A DNA stretch of 53,958 nucleotides from Brevundimonas sp. (GTDB lineage: Bacteria > Pseudomonadota > Alphaproteobacteria > Caulobacterales > Caulobacteraceae): positions 1 to 53,958 of the forward strand of contig NZ_JAUXQZ010000018.1 of the NCBI RefSeq assembly GCF_030682035.1, given 5' to 3'. Each line of letters begins with the position of its first letter. The first letter of the stretch is position 1. Under the pieces are notes generated by a model. It worked only from the letters and a program-made list of their open reading frames with translations, made no database searches and had not been told where the DNA came from. The position numbers and the translations under genes were made by a program. Shown here in pieces: positions 1-8,968 of the stretch.

Positions 1-74
1 ATTGTCCTCGGTCTCGGCTGACCCGCGCCCGAACTGCCGATAGGCGCTCGACAACTGCCCGCACTTCGGACACC

Positions 75-431
75 ATGCGATGCATGAACAACAGGCCAGC
101 GCCGACCGTGCTTGATCGCCTGGCTGCAGCTCGGGCACTCGGGCGCGACGCATTGGGGGTGCTGACTGCGGAGACCAACGAGTGGTCCTCCGCCCTTGAG
201 CGTGTGCGTGTCAGTGGCCAGCGGGTCCCCGTCGAGATGGATGAGGCGACCATTGCAGCCGTAGCGAAATGGGCTAGCACCTCAAAGGTGAATGCAGATC
301 GAGCGGAGCGGTGGGCGTGGCAGGTTGGGGAGGTCATTGGCGAGTGGAGCGGCGATGACGAGGACGACGACCGCTTGGACCTCCTCCGAAGCGTTGAAGG
401 CATCTCGGACTACTGGGACGTTGAACATTGA
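75..431 (+). CDS. Hypothetical protein, acidic C-terminus
   Basis: An open frame of 118 residues; an alternative ATG lies 9 bases downstream at 84. I recognise no family. The N-terminal half is rich in Ala, Leu and Arg and could be helical, and the C-terminus is strongly acidic with a run of Asp/Glu around residues 93-99. There is no signal peptide and no membrane segment. It sits at the window edge with no visible partner gene and no clear Shine-Dalgarno, so coding status rests on length and composition alone. It belongs to the actinobacterial-looking part of the window. Confidence 0.4.
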   Translation: MRCMNNRPAPTVLDRLAAARALGRDALGVLTAETNEWSSALERVRVSGQRVPVEMDEATIAAVAKWASTSKVNADRAERWAWQVGEVIGEWSGDDEDDDRLDLLRSVEGISDYWDVEH

Positions 432-741
432 CGGCGCGCAACTGCCGCTCTGAGCGTCCAGCGCCGTCAGCTTCATGACCCTCACTTCGCTCGGGTGGGT
501 AGTGGCTCGCCGGTTGGACACATCGTGGATGGCCGCGTGTGAGTTCGGGCACTCGGGTGATCGATGTGCTCGCGGCGACGGGTCAGCACCCCAGTTGATG
601 ATGTTGGTGTGGCCTGCGGCAGGAGCTTTCCTCACCACCGCCTGCGCCGTCATCGGAGCGCTCTGCCATCGAGCTGCCAGCGCATAGGGTGCCGCTCTCT
701 GCACTCTGGACAACGCCGCCCGGTTCGAGCATTCTGCTCGG
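432..741. other. Intergenic stretch with no supported gene
   Basis: These 310 bases lie between the first hypothetical gene and the lipoprotein. Short frames exist, including a 70-codon one on the plus strand from 475, but their translations look like random high-GC sequence without domains or a ribosome binding site. I see no tRNA, terminator hairpin or repeat here. Confidence 0.4.
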
Positions 742-1152
742 GTGTGCCGGCGGACAGTACTTCTGAGCGTGGTTCTCCTGCTCGCACTGCCGGTGGGTTG
801 CAGCGACTCAGCAGAAGACGAGTCAGTTCGTTGCGACCTACCTCAACCGGTTGCATCCATGACGCCACCCGAGTACCTCGCGCTCAGTCCGACGATGGAC
901 TTGGCGATGGTTCTCCGGTTCCCGGGACGCGACGTGATGCTTGCGTTCCAGGAGGAGTACCAACGGCGACTGTTCGAGGACGGCGACTTCCGTGCGGCTG
1001 CGATGAATGTGCTGATGGCGCCGCAATACAACGGGTCAACGCTCGTTCTGGACTTTGATACCAACCACGCGGCAGCCGAGCAGGTGTGCTCGCTGTACGA
1101 GGTGATCAGCGCCGACCTCACTGGTGTCGAGGTCACGTTCGTCCGTTCGTGA
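742..1152 (+). CDS. Putative small lipoprotein
   Basis: A 136-residue protein read from a GTG start. The N-terminus has two arginines, a leucine/valine-rich hydrophobic stretch and a lipobox LPVGC with the cysteine at residue 20, which points to Sec export and lipidation on the outer face of the membrane. The mature domain of about 115 residues is not one I recognise; it contains two further cysteines and ends in a beta-strand-like stretch. Actinobacterial genomes carry many such orphan lipoproteins. Upstream is a gene-free gap and downstream is the CLC transporter on the same strand. Export is well supported; function is unknown. Confidence 0.65.
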   Translation: MCRRTVLLSVVLLLALPVGCSDSAEDESVRCDLPQPVASMTPPEYLALSPTMDLAMVLRFPGRDVMLAFQEEYQRRLFEDGDFRAAAMNVLMAPQYNGSTLVLDFDTNHAAAEQVCSLYEVISADLTGVEVTFVRS

Positions 1153-1256
1153 TTACGCATCGCTGCCGATACGCATGGCTGAACACGGCCGTCGGTAGCC
1201 GGGTGACTGCGCCGATCACGGCGGGCGTCGCGCGACGCGGCAGTAGCCTGCGACGC

Positions 1257-2420
1257 GTGATCGCCCGAGTTCGCCTCGTCGTCTTCGCGGCCATCGGGGG
1301 CGCGCTCACCGGGCTCATCTCCTATGCGTTCCTCGAGTCACTCGACTGGGCCACGCGCACACGGATCGCCCACGGGTGGCTCGTCTGGCTGCTGCCCGCG
1401 GTCGGCCTCGCGGTCGGTGCCGTGTACCACTACCTGGGCGGACGTGCGAAGGGCGGCACGCCGGCCGTGATCGAACAGGGTCACCTGTTCACGCACGGAG
1501 TGCCGGCGCGGATGGCGCCACTCATCTTCGGCGGCTCGATCGCCGGCCACCTCGCAGGTGCCTCGGTGGGCCGCGAAGGCGCGGCCCTGCAGATGGCCGG
1601 CTCGGTCACCGACACCGCAGCACGCTTCGCTCGACTGCCCGCAGCGGACCGTCGCACGCTCATCGCCTCATCGCTCGCCGGCGGTTGGGGCGCGGTCTTC
1701 GGCGTGCCCATCACCGGGGTCGTGTTCATGCTGCACGTCACTCGCCGCCACTCGTTGCAGGCACTGCTGCCGGCTGTCGTGGCAGCGTTCACCGGCCAGT
1801 TCGTGGTCGACTCGTTCGGCTACCACTTCGGCGACCGACCGCAACTGCCCGCACCCGACTGGACCATCGGCCTGCCGTTCAAGCTGATCCTCGCCGGCGC
1901 GGTGTTCGGGCTCGTCGGCCGCACGTTCGTGTGGGCCCTCCACGTCACGCGGTCCCGCGTCGCGCACGTCGTCAAGTGGCCACCGGCGCGGCCGATCGTC
2001 GGCGCCGTGGCGACCCTCGCACTGATGCTGCTCGTCGGTCGCGACTACCTCGGTCTGTCGCTCGGGCTGCTCGACCCCGTCTACGCCGGCGGACACGTCG
2101 ACTGGTGGGTGCCGCTGCTCAAGATGCTGTTCACCGTCATCGCGCTCGGCACCGGGTTCGTCGGCGGCGAAGTGCTGCCCCTGTTCGTGATGGGCGGCAC
2201 GATGGGCGGCGCGCTCGCGCCCGGCCTGCACGTGCCCACCCCGATGCTCGCGGCCACCGGCGCCTCGGCCGCGTTCTCGTCGGCCGCGGGCGTCATGTTC
2301 ACCGGCGTCGTCCTCACCGTCGAGCAGTTCGGGTGGCACACACTGCTCCCTGCACTCATCGTGTGCATCGCCGCCCGGGTCGCTGCCGGCAAGCCCGGCC
2401 TCTACGTCACTCACCACTGA
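1257..2420 (+). CDS. CLC-family halide transporter, likely CLC-F type
   Basis: A polytopic membrane protein of 387 residues when read from the GTG at 1257; the open frame extends upstream into the lipoprotein gene, and that extension has no membrane character. The CLC signatures are present: GREGAALQM near residue 104, with the gating glutamate kept, and GGEVLPLF near residue 303. The canonical GSGIP motif is replaced by a GGTP-containing segment near residue 66. The GREG(A/T) and GGEV(L/T)PLF wording matches my memory of the CLC-F clade of fluoride/proton antiporters better than classical chloride exchangers. Anion choice is therefore inference; a chloride or general anion role remains possible. 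It stands alone with no riboswitch visible upstream. Confidence 0.8.
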   Translation: MIARVRLVVFAAIGGALTGLISYAFLESLDWATRTRIAHGWLVWLLPAVGLAVGAVYHYLGGRAKGGTPAVIEQGHLFTHGVPARMAPLIFGGSIAGHLAGASVGREGAALQMAGSVTDTAARFARLPAADRRTLIASSLAGGWGAVFGVPITGVVFMLHVTRRHSLQALLPAVVAAFTGQFVVDSFGYHFGDRPQLPAPDWTIGLPFKLILAGAVFGLVGRTFVWALHVTRSRVAHVVKWPPARPIVGAVATLALMLLVGRDYLGLSLGLLDPVYAGGHVDWWVPLLKMLFTVIALGTGFVGGEVLPLFVMGGTMGGALAPGLHVPTPMLAATGASAAFSSAAGVMFTGVVLTVEQFGWHTLLPALIVCIAARVAAGKPGLYVTHH

Positions 2421-2477
2421 CGAAGCGCCGGTGACGCGAGGGCGTCGGTGGGTAGGGTCGACCCCGATGGTGACCGC

Positions 2478-3731
2478 ATGAACGTGATGTCCGCGAGCGA
2501 CAAAGAGCGACGCGCGGCGATGCAACGGATGAAGCGGCTCGCGCTGGGCCTGCTCGTGTTCGTGGCGATCGTGTTCGTCATCGCGCGTTCGTTCGAGGAC
2601 GACCACTCGTGGGTCGGCTACGTGCGCGCGTTCTCGGAAGCGGCGATGGTCGGCGCGCTCGCCGACTGGTTCGCGGTCACCGCGCTGTTCCGCCACCCGC
2701 TCGGCATCCCCATCCCCCACACTGCGATCATCCCGCACCGCAAGGACCAGATCGGCGAGTCGCTCGGCCAGTTCGTGCAGGAGAACTTCCTCACTCGCGA
2801 CGTGCTGCAGGAACGCCTCGCCCACGCCGATGTGGGTCAACGCCTCGGCGTCTGGCTGAGCGAACCCGTGAACGCGCAGAAGGCCGGCGCCGCAGTCGCC
2901 GATGCACTCAAGGGCAGTCTCGAGGTCATCGACGACCGCGACGTGGGCAGCGCGCTCGAAGGGATGATCGAGCGCAAGGTGCGCAGCACGCCGGTGGCCC
3001 CACTGCTCGGTCGCGCGATCGACCTCGCCATGGAAGGCGGCCACCACCAACGGTTGCTCGACGCCATCCTCACCGGCATGGCCGGGTTCCTCGACGACAA
3101 CCGCGACGGCTTCCGTGCGCGGCTCGAGGAGGAGTCGCCGTGGTGGATCCCGCAGCCCGTCGACAATCGCATCTTCGAGAAGATCTACTCCGCGGTCCAC
3201 CGCTTCCTCGACGACGTCGGCGGCAACAGCGAGCACGAGATGCGCCGGTCGATCGACGCACGCGTGCAGTCGTTCGCGGCCCGCCTCCGCGAGGATCCCG
3301 TCCTGATGGCCAAGGGCGAGGAGCTGAAGAACGAACTGCTCGAGCATCGCGACGTGCGTGCCTGGCTCGAGTCGCTGTGGGGCGAGGTGAAGCGCACCAC
3401 GCTCACCGCCACCGACGACCCGAACAGTGAGCTGCGCCAGCGGCTCGACCTCGCGCTCGTCCGCCTCGGCGCGCGTCTACGCGACGAGCCTGAACTGCAG
3501 CAGAAGATCGACGACTGGGTGCAGCGTGCGCTCGGCTACGTGGTCGACCACTACCGCGGCGAGGTCGCCGAGATCATCAGCTCCACCGTCGAGAAGTGGG
3601 ACGGCAAGGCCACCGCTGAACGCCTCGAACTGCAAGTCGGACGCGACCTGCAGTTCATCCGCATCAACGGCACCCTGGTCGGCGGTCTGGTGGGCATCGT
3701 CATCCACACCGTCAGCCAGATGCTCGGCTAG
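2478..3731 (+). CDS. DUF445 family membrane-associated protein
   Basis: A 417-residue protein, read from ATG 2478 rather than the GTG at 2448 because the sequence between them is not conserved in style. A membrane segment near residues 15-35 (LALGLLVFVAIVFVIA) is followed by the DUF445 hallmark GALADWFAVTALFRHPLG and a long charged helical domain with repeated segments, then a C-terminal hydrophobic helix (LVGGLVGIVIHTVS). This is the standard DUF445 plan with both ends in the membrane; no biochemical role is established for the family. Its stop overlaps the stop of the convergent methyltransferase by four bases. Confidence 0.85.
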   Translation: MNVMSASDKERRAAMQRMKRLALGLLVFVAIVFVIARSFEDDHSWVGYVRAFSEAAMVGALADWFAVTALFRHPLGIPIPHTAIIPHRKDQIGESLGQFVQENFLTRDVLQERLAHADVGQRLGVWLSEPVNAQKAGAAVADALKGSLEVIDDRDVGSALEGMIERKVRSTPVAPLLGRAIDLAMEGGHHQRLLDAILTGMAGFLDDNRDGFRARLEEESPWWIPQPVDNRIFEKIYSAVHRFLDDVGGNSEHEMRRSIDARVQSFAARLREDPVLMAKGEELKNELLEHRDVRAWLESLWGEVKRTTLTATDDPNSELRQRLDLALVRLGARLRDEPELQQKIDDWVQRALGYVVDHYRGEVAEIISSTVEKWDGKATAERLELQVGRDLQFIRINGTLVGGLVGIVIHTVSQMLG

Positions 3732-5116
3732 CGGCCGCCGGCCGCCACCAGTGCGTCGACCGCGTCGTCGGCCACCACGTCGACCACCACCGCCACCGGC
3801 TTCGTCGGTCCGGTGACCGCCTTCAGCGCACCGCCCCCGGAGGCCGTGGCCGGCAGCGGCCCCGTCACGAGCACACCGAACCGCGCATCGGGATCGGCAG
3901 CCGCCACCACGGCACCCTTCGCGATCGCCCGCCACAACAGCTCGATGCGCTGCGCGCCCGGACGGTTCGACGTGCGTCCGCCGACCACCTCGAACCACCA
4001 CCGTCGGCCTGTCGCGTCGACCGCGGCGAGTGTCGGCTGCACGCCGGCCATCAGCTTGCGATCGTCGGCAACGTCGGTGAAACCGGCGGCGGCGAGCAGC
4101 GACTTGGCAAGATCCTTCGCCGCCCATCCGCCCACGAGCGGGTCGGTGACACGACCGTCGGTGGCCGCCAGACGCACCTGCGGGACCGCCTGCTCGCGCT
4201 GCACGCGCTCGGTGGCCGCCGCCGCATAGCCGGCGTCGGTGTCGTACCCGATGAAGTGACGACCGGTGCGCACCGCCGCGACCGCAGTGGTGCCCGAACC
4301 CATGAACGGGTCGAGCACCAACTCACCTTCGTAGGTGTTCATGTGGATGAGCCGCTCCGGCAGCGCCACCGGGAACGGCGCCGGATGCCCGACACGAGCG
4401 GCGCTCTCCGGCGGGATCTCCCACACGTCGACCGTGGCCTCCATGAACTCGTCGCGACTCATCGTGCTGGTGGACGGCAGACCCCGCTTGGCGCGCTCCT
4501 TCACGTCGACCGACCGGTCGAAGCGACCCTTCGACGCGATGATCACGCGTTCACTCAAGTCGCGCAGCACCGGGTTGGCAGGCCGCTGGAAGCTTCCCCA
4601 CGCACAGTTGCCCGCGGCGCCACGCTGCTTCACCCACACGATCTCGCCACGCAGCAGCAACCGCAGTTCGTCCTGCAGGATGGTGGTGACGTCGGCCGCC
4701 AGCGAGCGGTATGGGCGGCGGCCGAGGTTGGCCACGTTCACCGCGATGCGACCACCGGGTTGCAGCACCCGCGCGCACTCCGCGAACACGTCGCGCAGCA
4801 TCACCAGGTACTCCACGTAGGTGGCCGGGATGTGGCCTTCACCGAGCGCTTCCTCGTAGGCCTTGCCGGCGAAGTACGGCGGCGATGTGACCACCAGCGC
4901 CACCGAGTTGGACGCCACGTCGCGCATGTCGCGCGCATCGCCGACGATGATGCGATCGACCGTCGTCGGTTCGGCGATGGTGTCGTCGGTGGACACCTCG
5001 GGCGCATGGAACCGCTCGTAGAACGGCGACGAGTCGTGGCCCTCCCGCTTCCCCACGCCGAACGCCGACGTTCGCGTGCCGCCCTTTCGCCGCGCGGGCG
5101 GCTCAGCCTTCGTCAC
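3728..5116 (-). CDS. Site-specific DNA methyltransferase (beta class) with C-terminal extension
   Basis: A 462-residue amino-methyltransferase. The catalytic motif TSPPY lies at residues 77-81 and precedes the SAM-binding motif DPFMGSGTT at 269-277, the order of beta-class N4-cytosine/N6-adenine enzymes; HPAPFP at 244-249 is also typical. The first 50 residues are basic and low in complexity. About 160 residues after the catalytic domain form a separate domain with a WWFEVVGGR strand that I cannot assign; it might be DNA binding or nuclease-like. The GTG start overlaps the stop of the upstream SDR gene in a GTGA junction, so the two are probably co-translated. No restriction nuclease lies next to it, so it is an orphan methyltransferase here. 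Target sequence cannot be read from the protein. Confidence 0.85.
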   Translation of the reverse strand: MTKAEPPARRKGGTRTSAFGVGKREGHDSSPFYERFHAPEVSTDDTIAEPTTVDRIIVGDARDMRDVASNSVALVVTSPPYFAGKAYEEALGEGHIPATYVEYLVMLRDVFAECARVLQPGGRIAVNVANLGRRPYRSLAADVTTILQDELRLLLRGEIVWVKQRGAAGNCAWGSFQRPANPVLRDLSERVIIASKGRFDRSVDVKERAKRGLPSTSTMSRDEFMEATVDVWEIPPESAARVGHPAPFPVALPERLIHMNTYEGELVLDPFMGSGTTAVAAVRTGRHFIGYDTDAGYAAAATERVQREQAVPQVRLAATDGRVTDPLVGGWAAKDLAKSLLAAAGFTDVADDRKLMAGVQPTLAAVDATGRRWWFEVVGGRTSNRPGAQRIELLWRAIAKGAVVAAADPDARFGVLVTGPLPATASGGGALKAVTGPTKPVAVVVDVVADDAVDALVAAGGR

Positions 5117-5940
5117 GCAGGGTTCTCCTGCGCGGCAGCGCGCTGCATCCGCTCGACGGGCGCCTGGCGCGCCTCGGGGTGGGTGAGGATCCAGAACCGG
5201 TCGCCCTTCACCGCGTCGACCACCTGCGCGGCGATGCCATCGGGGTCGACACCGTTCTCGACCCCCTCGGCCAGCATGGTCTCGATCATCTGACCGATGG
5301 GGCTGCTGGTGGCCGGCGGCGGCGGACCGAGGCGGTCCTGCCACTGCTGACCGGCCATCAGGTTGGTCTTCACGAACGCTGGGCAGAGCACGCTGACGCT
5401 CACGGGTGAACCGCTGCCCTTCAGCTCCAGGAACAGCCCCTCGCTGATGGCCACGACCGCGGATTTGGTGGCGTTGTACGCCGCTGCACCGGGCAACGCG
5501 ATGAGGCCCGCCATCGAGGCGGTGTTGACGATGTGGCCCTCACCCTGGTCCTGCATGATCGGCAGGAACGCGCGAATGCCGTGCACCACGCCGTACAGGT
5601 TGATGCCGACCACCCAGTCCCACGCCGACATCGGCCCGGTCCATGGGTCGCCGTTGCCGGCCACCCCGGCGTTGTTGCACAGCACGTGCGCGGCGCCGAA
5701 GCGTTCCAGCGTCGCCTGCGCGAGCTCCTGCACGCTGGGTTCCAGCGACGTGTCGCACACGACCGGCAGCACCTCGGTACCGCCTTCGGCCAGCTCCGCT
5801 TCCACCGCGCGCATGCGAACTTCGTCGCGGTCGGCGAGCACCACCCTCATGCCCTGCGCGGCGAACGCGTGCGCGAGCGAACGCCCGATGCCGCTCGCTC
5901 CGCCGGTGATGACCGCAACCTTGCCGCTCAGATTCTCCAC
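5113..5940 (-). CDS. Short-chain dehydrogenase/reductase
   Basis: A 275-residue classical SDR. The nucleotide-binding motif TGGASGIG is at residues 12-19, NNAG follows in the middle, the catalytic serine lies in NTASM and the active-site pair is YNATK. The region after the active site is Pro- and Gly-rich (GPPPPATS) and likely forms a substrate lid. It is a cytosolic NAD(P)-dependent oxidoreductase; substrate cannot be predicted. Its stop overlaps the start of the DNA methyltransferase, an odd pairing of a metabolic enzyme with a modification enzyme. Confidence 0.9.
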   Translation of the reverse strand: MENLSGKVAVITGGASGIGRSLAHAFAAQGMRVVLADRDEVRMRAVEAELAEGGTEVLPVVCDTSLEPSVQELAQATLERFGAAHVLCNNAGVAGNGDPWTGPMSAWDWVVGINLYGVVHGIRAFLPIMQDQGEGHIVNTASMAGLIALPGAAAYNATKSAVVAISEGLFLELKGSGSPVSVSVLCPAFVKTNLMAGQQWQDRLGPPPPATSSPIGQMIETMLAEGVENGVDPDGIAAQVVDAVKGDRFWILTHPEARQAPVERMQRAAAQENPA

Positions 5941-5984
5941 GCGGACACGTTACGCGAGGGCCGCGCGTCGCCGCGCGATACGCG

Positions 5985-6446
5985 TCACTCGGGGCGAGCG
6001 TCCACCTCGGCCAGCACCTGTCCGATGATCTTCGTCGCCTGGTGCGGCGCCAACTCGTCGCCACCCTCGGCTTCGGCCACTTCGTGGGCGAACGCCTTCA
6101 CCGACGGTGTGCCACCGACGAGCACGTGGCGCAACGCCTCGGCGCCGGCCGCGGGGTCGTCGAGCGAGTCGACGGCCTCCGCGACGTGTGTCGGGTCTTC
6201 CGCCACCGCGTGCACGACCGCCATCGCCTCGTCGCGACCGGACGCGGTCGACACGGCCTCACCCCGGTCGGGGTTCTGCTGCGCGTCCCACTCGGCCAAC
6301 GCGTCGATGTAGCCGCCCTCGCCGGGCCGGATGGTCATCGACGTCTCGCCCACCGCAGGCGTGACCACACCGTCGTCATCGGTCACCTCGGGCAGTGCTG
6401 CCACTGGAATGGTGAGCGAACCGTCGTCGTGCCGAATGATCTCCAT
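5985..6446 (-). CDS. Hypothetical acidic protein
   Basis: A 153-residue protein read from the ATG at 6446 (MEIIRHDDGSLTIP); the frame is open a little further upstream. It is strongly acidic, with an N-terminal beta-rich part and a helical C-terminus rich in Ala and Glu. There is no signal peptide or membrane helix and no family I recognise. It lies 44 bases upstream of the SDR on the same strand and may begin the SDR-methyltransferase operon. Confidence 0.65.
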   Translation of the reverse strand: MEIIRHDDGSLTIPVAALPEVTDDDGVVTPAVGETSMTIRPGEGGYIDALAEWDAQQNPDRGEAVSTASGRDEAMAVVHAVAEDPTHVAEAVDSLDDPAAGAEALRHVLVGGTPSVKAFAHEVAEAEGGDELAPHQATKIIGQVLAEVDARPE

Positions 6447-6498
6447 GACCCGGCTGTACCCGGCCACGGCCGATCTCAGCCATCAGGTCGCCGCGGCG

Positions 6499-6921
6499 CT
6501 ACATGCCCTTGCCGAAGTCGCAGGTGCGCCACTTCTCGGGAGTGAGGCGCACCAGCACCGTGTTCTCGGTGCTCGGGTTGTTGTCGGCGTACCACTGGCC
6601 GAGCTCGGGGCCGAGGTAGCGCGTGGCCATCGCAAGGTTGTCGCGCGACTCGGCGGCCACCGACACCGGGCCTTCCACGCTCACGTACTTGTAGGGCGCA
6701 GCTTCGGTCTGCACGGTCATCGTGGCCCGGCCGGCAGCACGCAGCAGGCGAGCCTTGAGCGACGTGCCGTCCATACCGATGACCACCTGGCCGTCTTCCC
6801 ACTGGTACCAGATGGGCAGCGCGAGCGGCCCGTGACCGGGGTGGTCGATCGCCAGCACACCCACTCGCACATCGGCGAGGAACTGGTCGCGTTCCGCTTC
6901 GGTCATGTTCATGTCAGCCAT
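6499..6921 (-). CDS. Pyridoxamine 5'-phosphate oxidase-fold protein (PPOX/F420 type)
   Basis: A 140-residue split-barrel protein. The pattern FLADVRVGVLAI, LPIWYQWEDG, a basic LLRAAGRATMTV segment and YVSVEGPV matches the PPOX family that includes the actinobacterial F420H2- and FMN-dependent members. Such proteins act as small cytosolic reductases or bind flavin or haem; which cofactor applies is not visible. Two nearby starts exist, a GTG at 6927 and ATG at 6921; I use the ATG. It is divergent from the oxidoreductase gene at 6999, with about 75 bases between them for both promoters. Confidence 0.8.
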   Translation of the reverse strand: MADMNMTEAERDQFLADVRVGVLAIDHPGHGPLALPIWYQWEDGQVVIGMDGTSLKARLLRAAGRATMTVQTEAAPYKYVSVEGPVSVAAESRDNLAMATRYLGPELGQWYADNNPSTENTVLVRLTPEKWRTCDFGKGM

Positions 6922-6998
6922 CCGCACAGTGTGTCACCACCCGCGACGGCATCCGTGCGGACTGAGCCGGGCGCGCTACCGGCACCTAGATTGATGCC

Positions 6999-8945
6999 AT
7001 GTCGTACCGGTACCTGTGGACTCCCCTGCAGCTGGGGCCGGTCAGCACGCGCAATCGCATCGTGTTCAGCGCGCACCTCACCAACTACGCGCGCGACGGC
7101 AAGCCCACCGAGCAGCACGCGGCCTATTACGGCGCACGGGCGGCCGGCGGTGCGGGGCTCATCATCACCGAAGAGCACAGCACGCACCCCACCGACTGGC
7201 CCTACGAGAAGCTCATCCACGGCTTCCACCGCGACGTCATCCCCGGCTACAAGGCCATCACCGACGCGGTCCACCGCCATCGCGTGCCGGTGTTCGCGCA
7301 GATCAACCACAACGGCGGGCAGGCGTCGTCGATGTACTCGCGCCTGCCGGTGTGGGCTCCTTCGGCCGTCGCCGATCCGCTGTTCCGCGAGGTGCCCAAG
7401 GCCGTCTCCCACGCCGAGATCGGCGAGATCGTCGCCGGCTACGCGCTCGTGGCCGAACACTGCGCAGAAGGCGGCTTCGACGGCATCGAGCTCCAGTGCT
7501 CGCACAGCTCCATCGTGCGCGGCTTCCTCAGCCAGGCCACCAACACGCGCACCGACGAGTACGGCGGCAGCGTCGAGAACCGCGCCCGACTGCTCACCGA
7601 GATCGTGGCCGCGGTGCGCAAGGTCATCGGCAACCGCCTCGCGCTCGGCGTCCGGCTGTGCGGCGACGAGCTCATCGAAGGTGGCACCACCATCGACGAC
7701 GCGGTGCAGTTCGCGCAGATCGCGGAGGCCACCGGCCAGGTCGACTACATCAACACCTCCATCGGTGTGGCCACCGCCAGTCTGTTCATGATCGAAGCGA
7801 GCATGCACGTGCCGCCCGGCTACGCACTGTTCATCCCGTCGGCGTTCCGCAAGGCGGTCGACCTGCCCGTGGTCGGCGTCGGCCGCTTCAAGGACCCGCT
7901 GCAGGCCGAGCGCGCCATCGCCGAGGGCCACTGCGACCTGGTGGGCATCGTGCGCGGACAGATCGCCGACGCCGACTTCGCCGCCAAGGCCCGCGCCGGC
8001 GCCACCGACGACATCCGACTCTGCCTCAGCTGCAACCAGGAATGCGTCGGACGGATGGGCCTCAACCGCTGGCTCGGCTGCATCGAGAACCCGCGCACCG
8101 GACGCGAATCGGAAGGCGTCGGCGGTGTGCGCATCACCGGCAAGCCGCAGTCGGTGCTGGTGGTCGGTGCCGGCCCGGCCGGGCTGCAGGCGGCCATCGC
8201 CGCGGCACGCAACGGGCACCGGGTCACCGTCTGCGAGAAGGACACCCAGGCCGGCGGGCAGGTGCGCCTCGCGGCCAGCGTGCCCAACCGCGCCGAGTTC
8301 GGCGACCTCATCCGCAACCAGCTCACCGAGTGCCATCGGCTCGGCGTCACCATCGAGTACGGCGTCGGCGTGTGGCCGGGCCTCATCGAGGAACGAAAGC
8401 CCGACCACGTGATCGTGGCCACCGGTGCCGAACCCAACCGCCCGTGGTGGGTCGCCGGCGACGCGGTGCAGGTGGCCGACGTGCGAGAAGTGCTCGACGG
8501 CTCCGCGGAGCCGTTCGGCGACGTCGTCGTGGTCGACGAGATCGGGTTCCACCACGCCACCTCGGTTGCCGAGCTGCTCGCCGATCGCGGCTGTCAGGTC
8601 GAGATCGTCACGCCCGGCATGGTGGTCGGCCAGGACCTCGGCATCACGCTCGACATGGAGAACTGGTGGATGCGCGCCCACGCGAAGGGCATCGTGCAGA
8701 CCACCGACCTGGTGCCGATGGGCTTCGCCGGCGGCGAGCTCACCCTGCTGCACCACCCCACCGGGGTGAACGAGACCCGCCGCCCCGACTGGGTGGTGCT
8801 GGCAGTGCCGCCCAACCCGGTCGAGTGGCTCTACAACGACCTCAAGGCCGCGGGTGTCAGCGTGCAGCGCGTCGGCGATTGCGTCGCCCCGCGTCGCGCG
8901 CACGCGGCCGTCGTCGACGGCGAACGCGCCGGCGCCTCGATCTGA
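6999..8945 (+). CDS. FadH/OYE-family FMN, 4Fe-4S oxidoreductase, mycofactocin-associated type
   Basis: A 648-residue enzyme with the architecture of 2,4-dienoyl-CoA reductase. Residues 1-335 form an old yellow enzyme FMN barrel; cysteines 342, 345, 349 and 361 form a CxxCxxxCx11C iron-sulfur site; from about 384 there is a dinucleotide-binding domain beginning [14 protein letters not shown]. The N-terminal wording ([33 protein letters not shown]) resembles the mycofactocin-system OYE family 2 proteins of actinobacteria. Electrons would pass from NAD(P)H through FAD and the cluster to FMN and an enoyl-type substrate. No mycofactocin biosynthesis gene is present in this fragment, so the link rests on resemblance. 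Confidence 0.85.
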   Translation: MSYRYLWTPLQLGPVSTRNRIVFSAHLTNYARDGKPTEQHAAYYGARAAGGAGLIITEEHSTHPTDWPYEKLIHGFHRDVIPGYKAITDAVHRHRVPVFAQINHNGGQASSMYSRLPVWAPSAVADPLFREVPKAVSHAEIGEIVAGYALVAEHCAEGGFDGIELQCSHSSIVRGFLSQATNTRTDEYGGSVENRARLLTEIVAAVRKVIGNRLALGVRLCGDELIEGGTTIDDAVQFAQIAEATGQVDYINTSIGVATASLFMIEASMHVPPGYALFIPSAFRKAVDLPVVGVGRFKDPLQAERAIAEGHCDLVGIVRGQIADADFAAKARAGATDDIRLCLSCNQECVGRMGLNRWLGCIENPRTGRESEGVGGVRITGKPQSVLVVGAGPAGLQAAIAAARNGHRVTVCEKDTQAGGQVRLAASVPNRAEFGDLIRNQLTECHRLGVTIEYGVGVWPGLIEERKPDHVIVATGAEPNRPWWVAGDAVQVADVREVLDGSAEPFGDVVVVDEIGFHHATSVAELLADRGCQVEIVTPGMVVGQDLGITLDMENWWMRAHAKGIVQTTDLVPMGFAGGELTLLHHPTGVNETRRPDWVVLAVPPNPVEWLYNDLKAAGVSVQRVGDCVAPRRAHAAVVDGERAGASI

Positions 8946-8968
8946 GCGGGATCGGGCAGACTGGAGTG

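Noticed and set aside
475..687. 70-codon plus-strand frame between the first two genes
   Set aside because: No ribosome binding site, no recognisable pattern, and other frames there are equally open.
1668..3347. Very long minus-strand open frame of 559 codons across the CLC and DUF445 genes
   Set aside because: Its translation is His/Glu/Arg/Val-rich nonsense opposite two well-supported genes; long antisense frames are expected at this GC content.
6909..8903. Minus-strand frame of 664 codons opposite the oxidoreductase gene
   Set aside because: Shadow of a real gene with clear FMN and iron-sulfur motifs on the plus strand; no domains in the antisense product.
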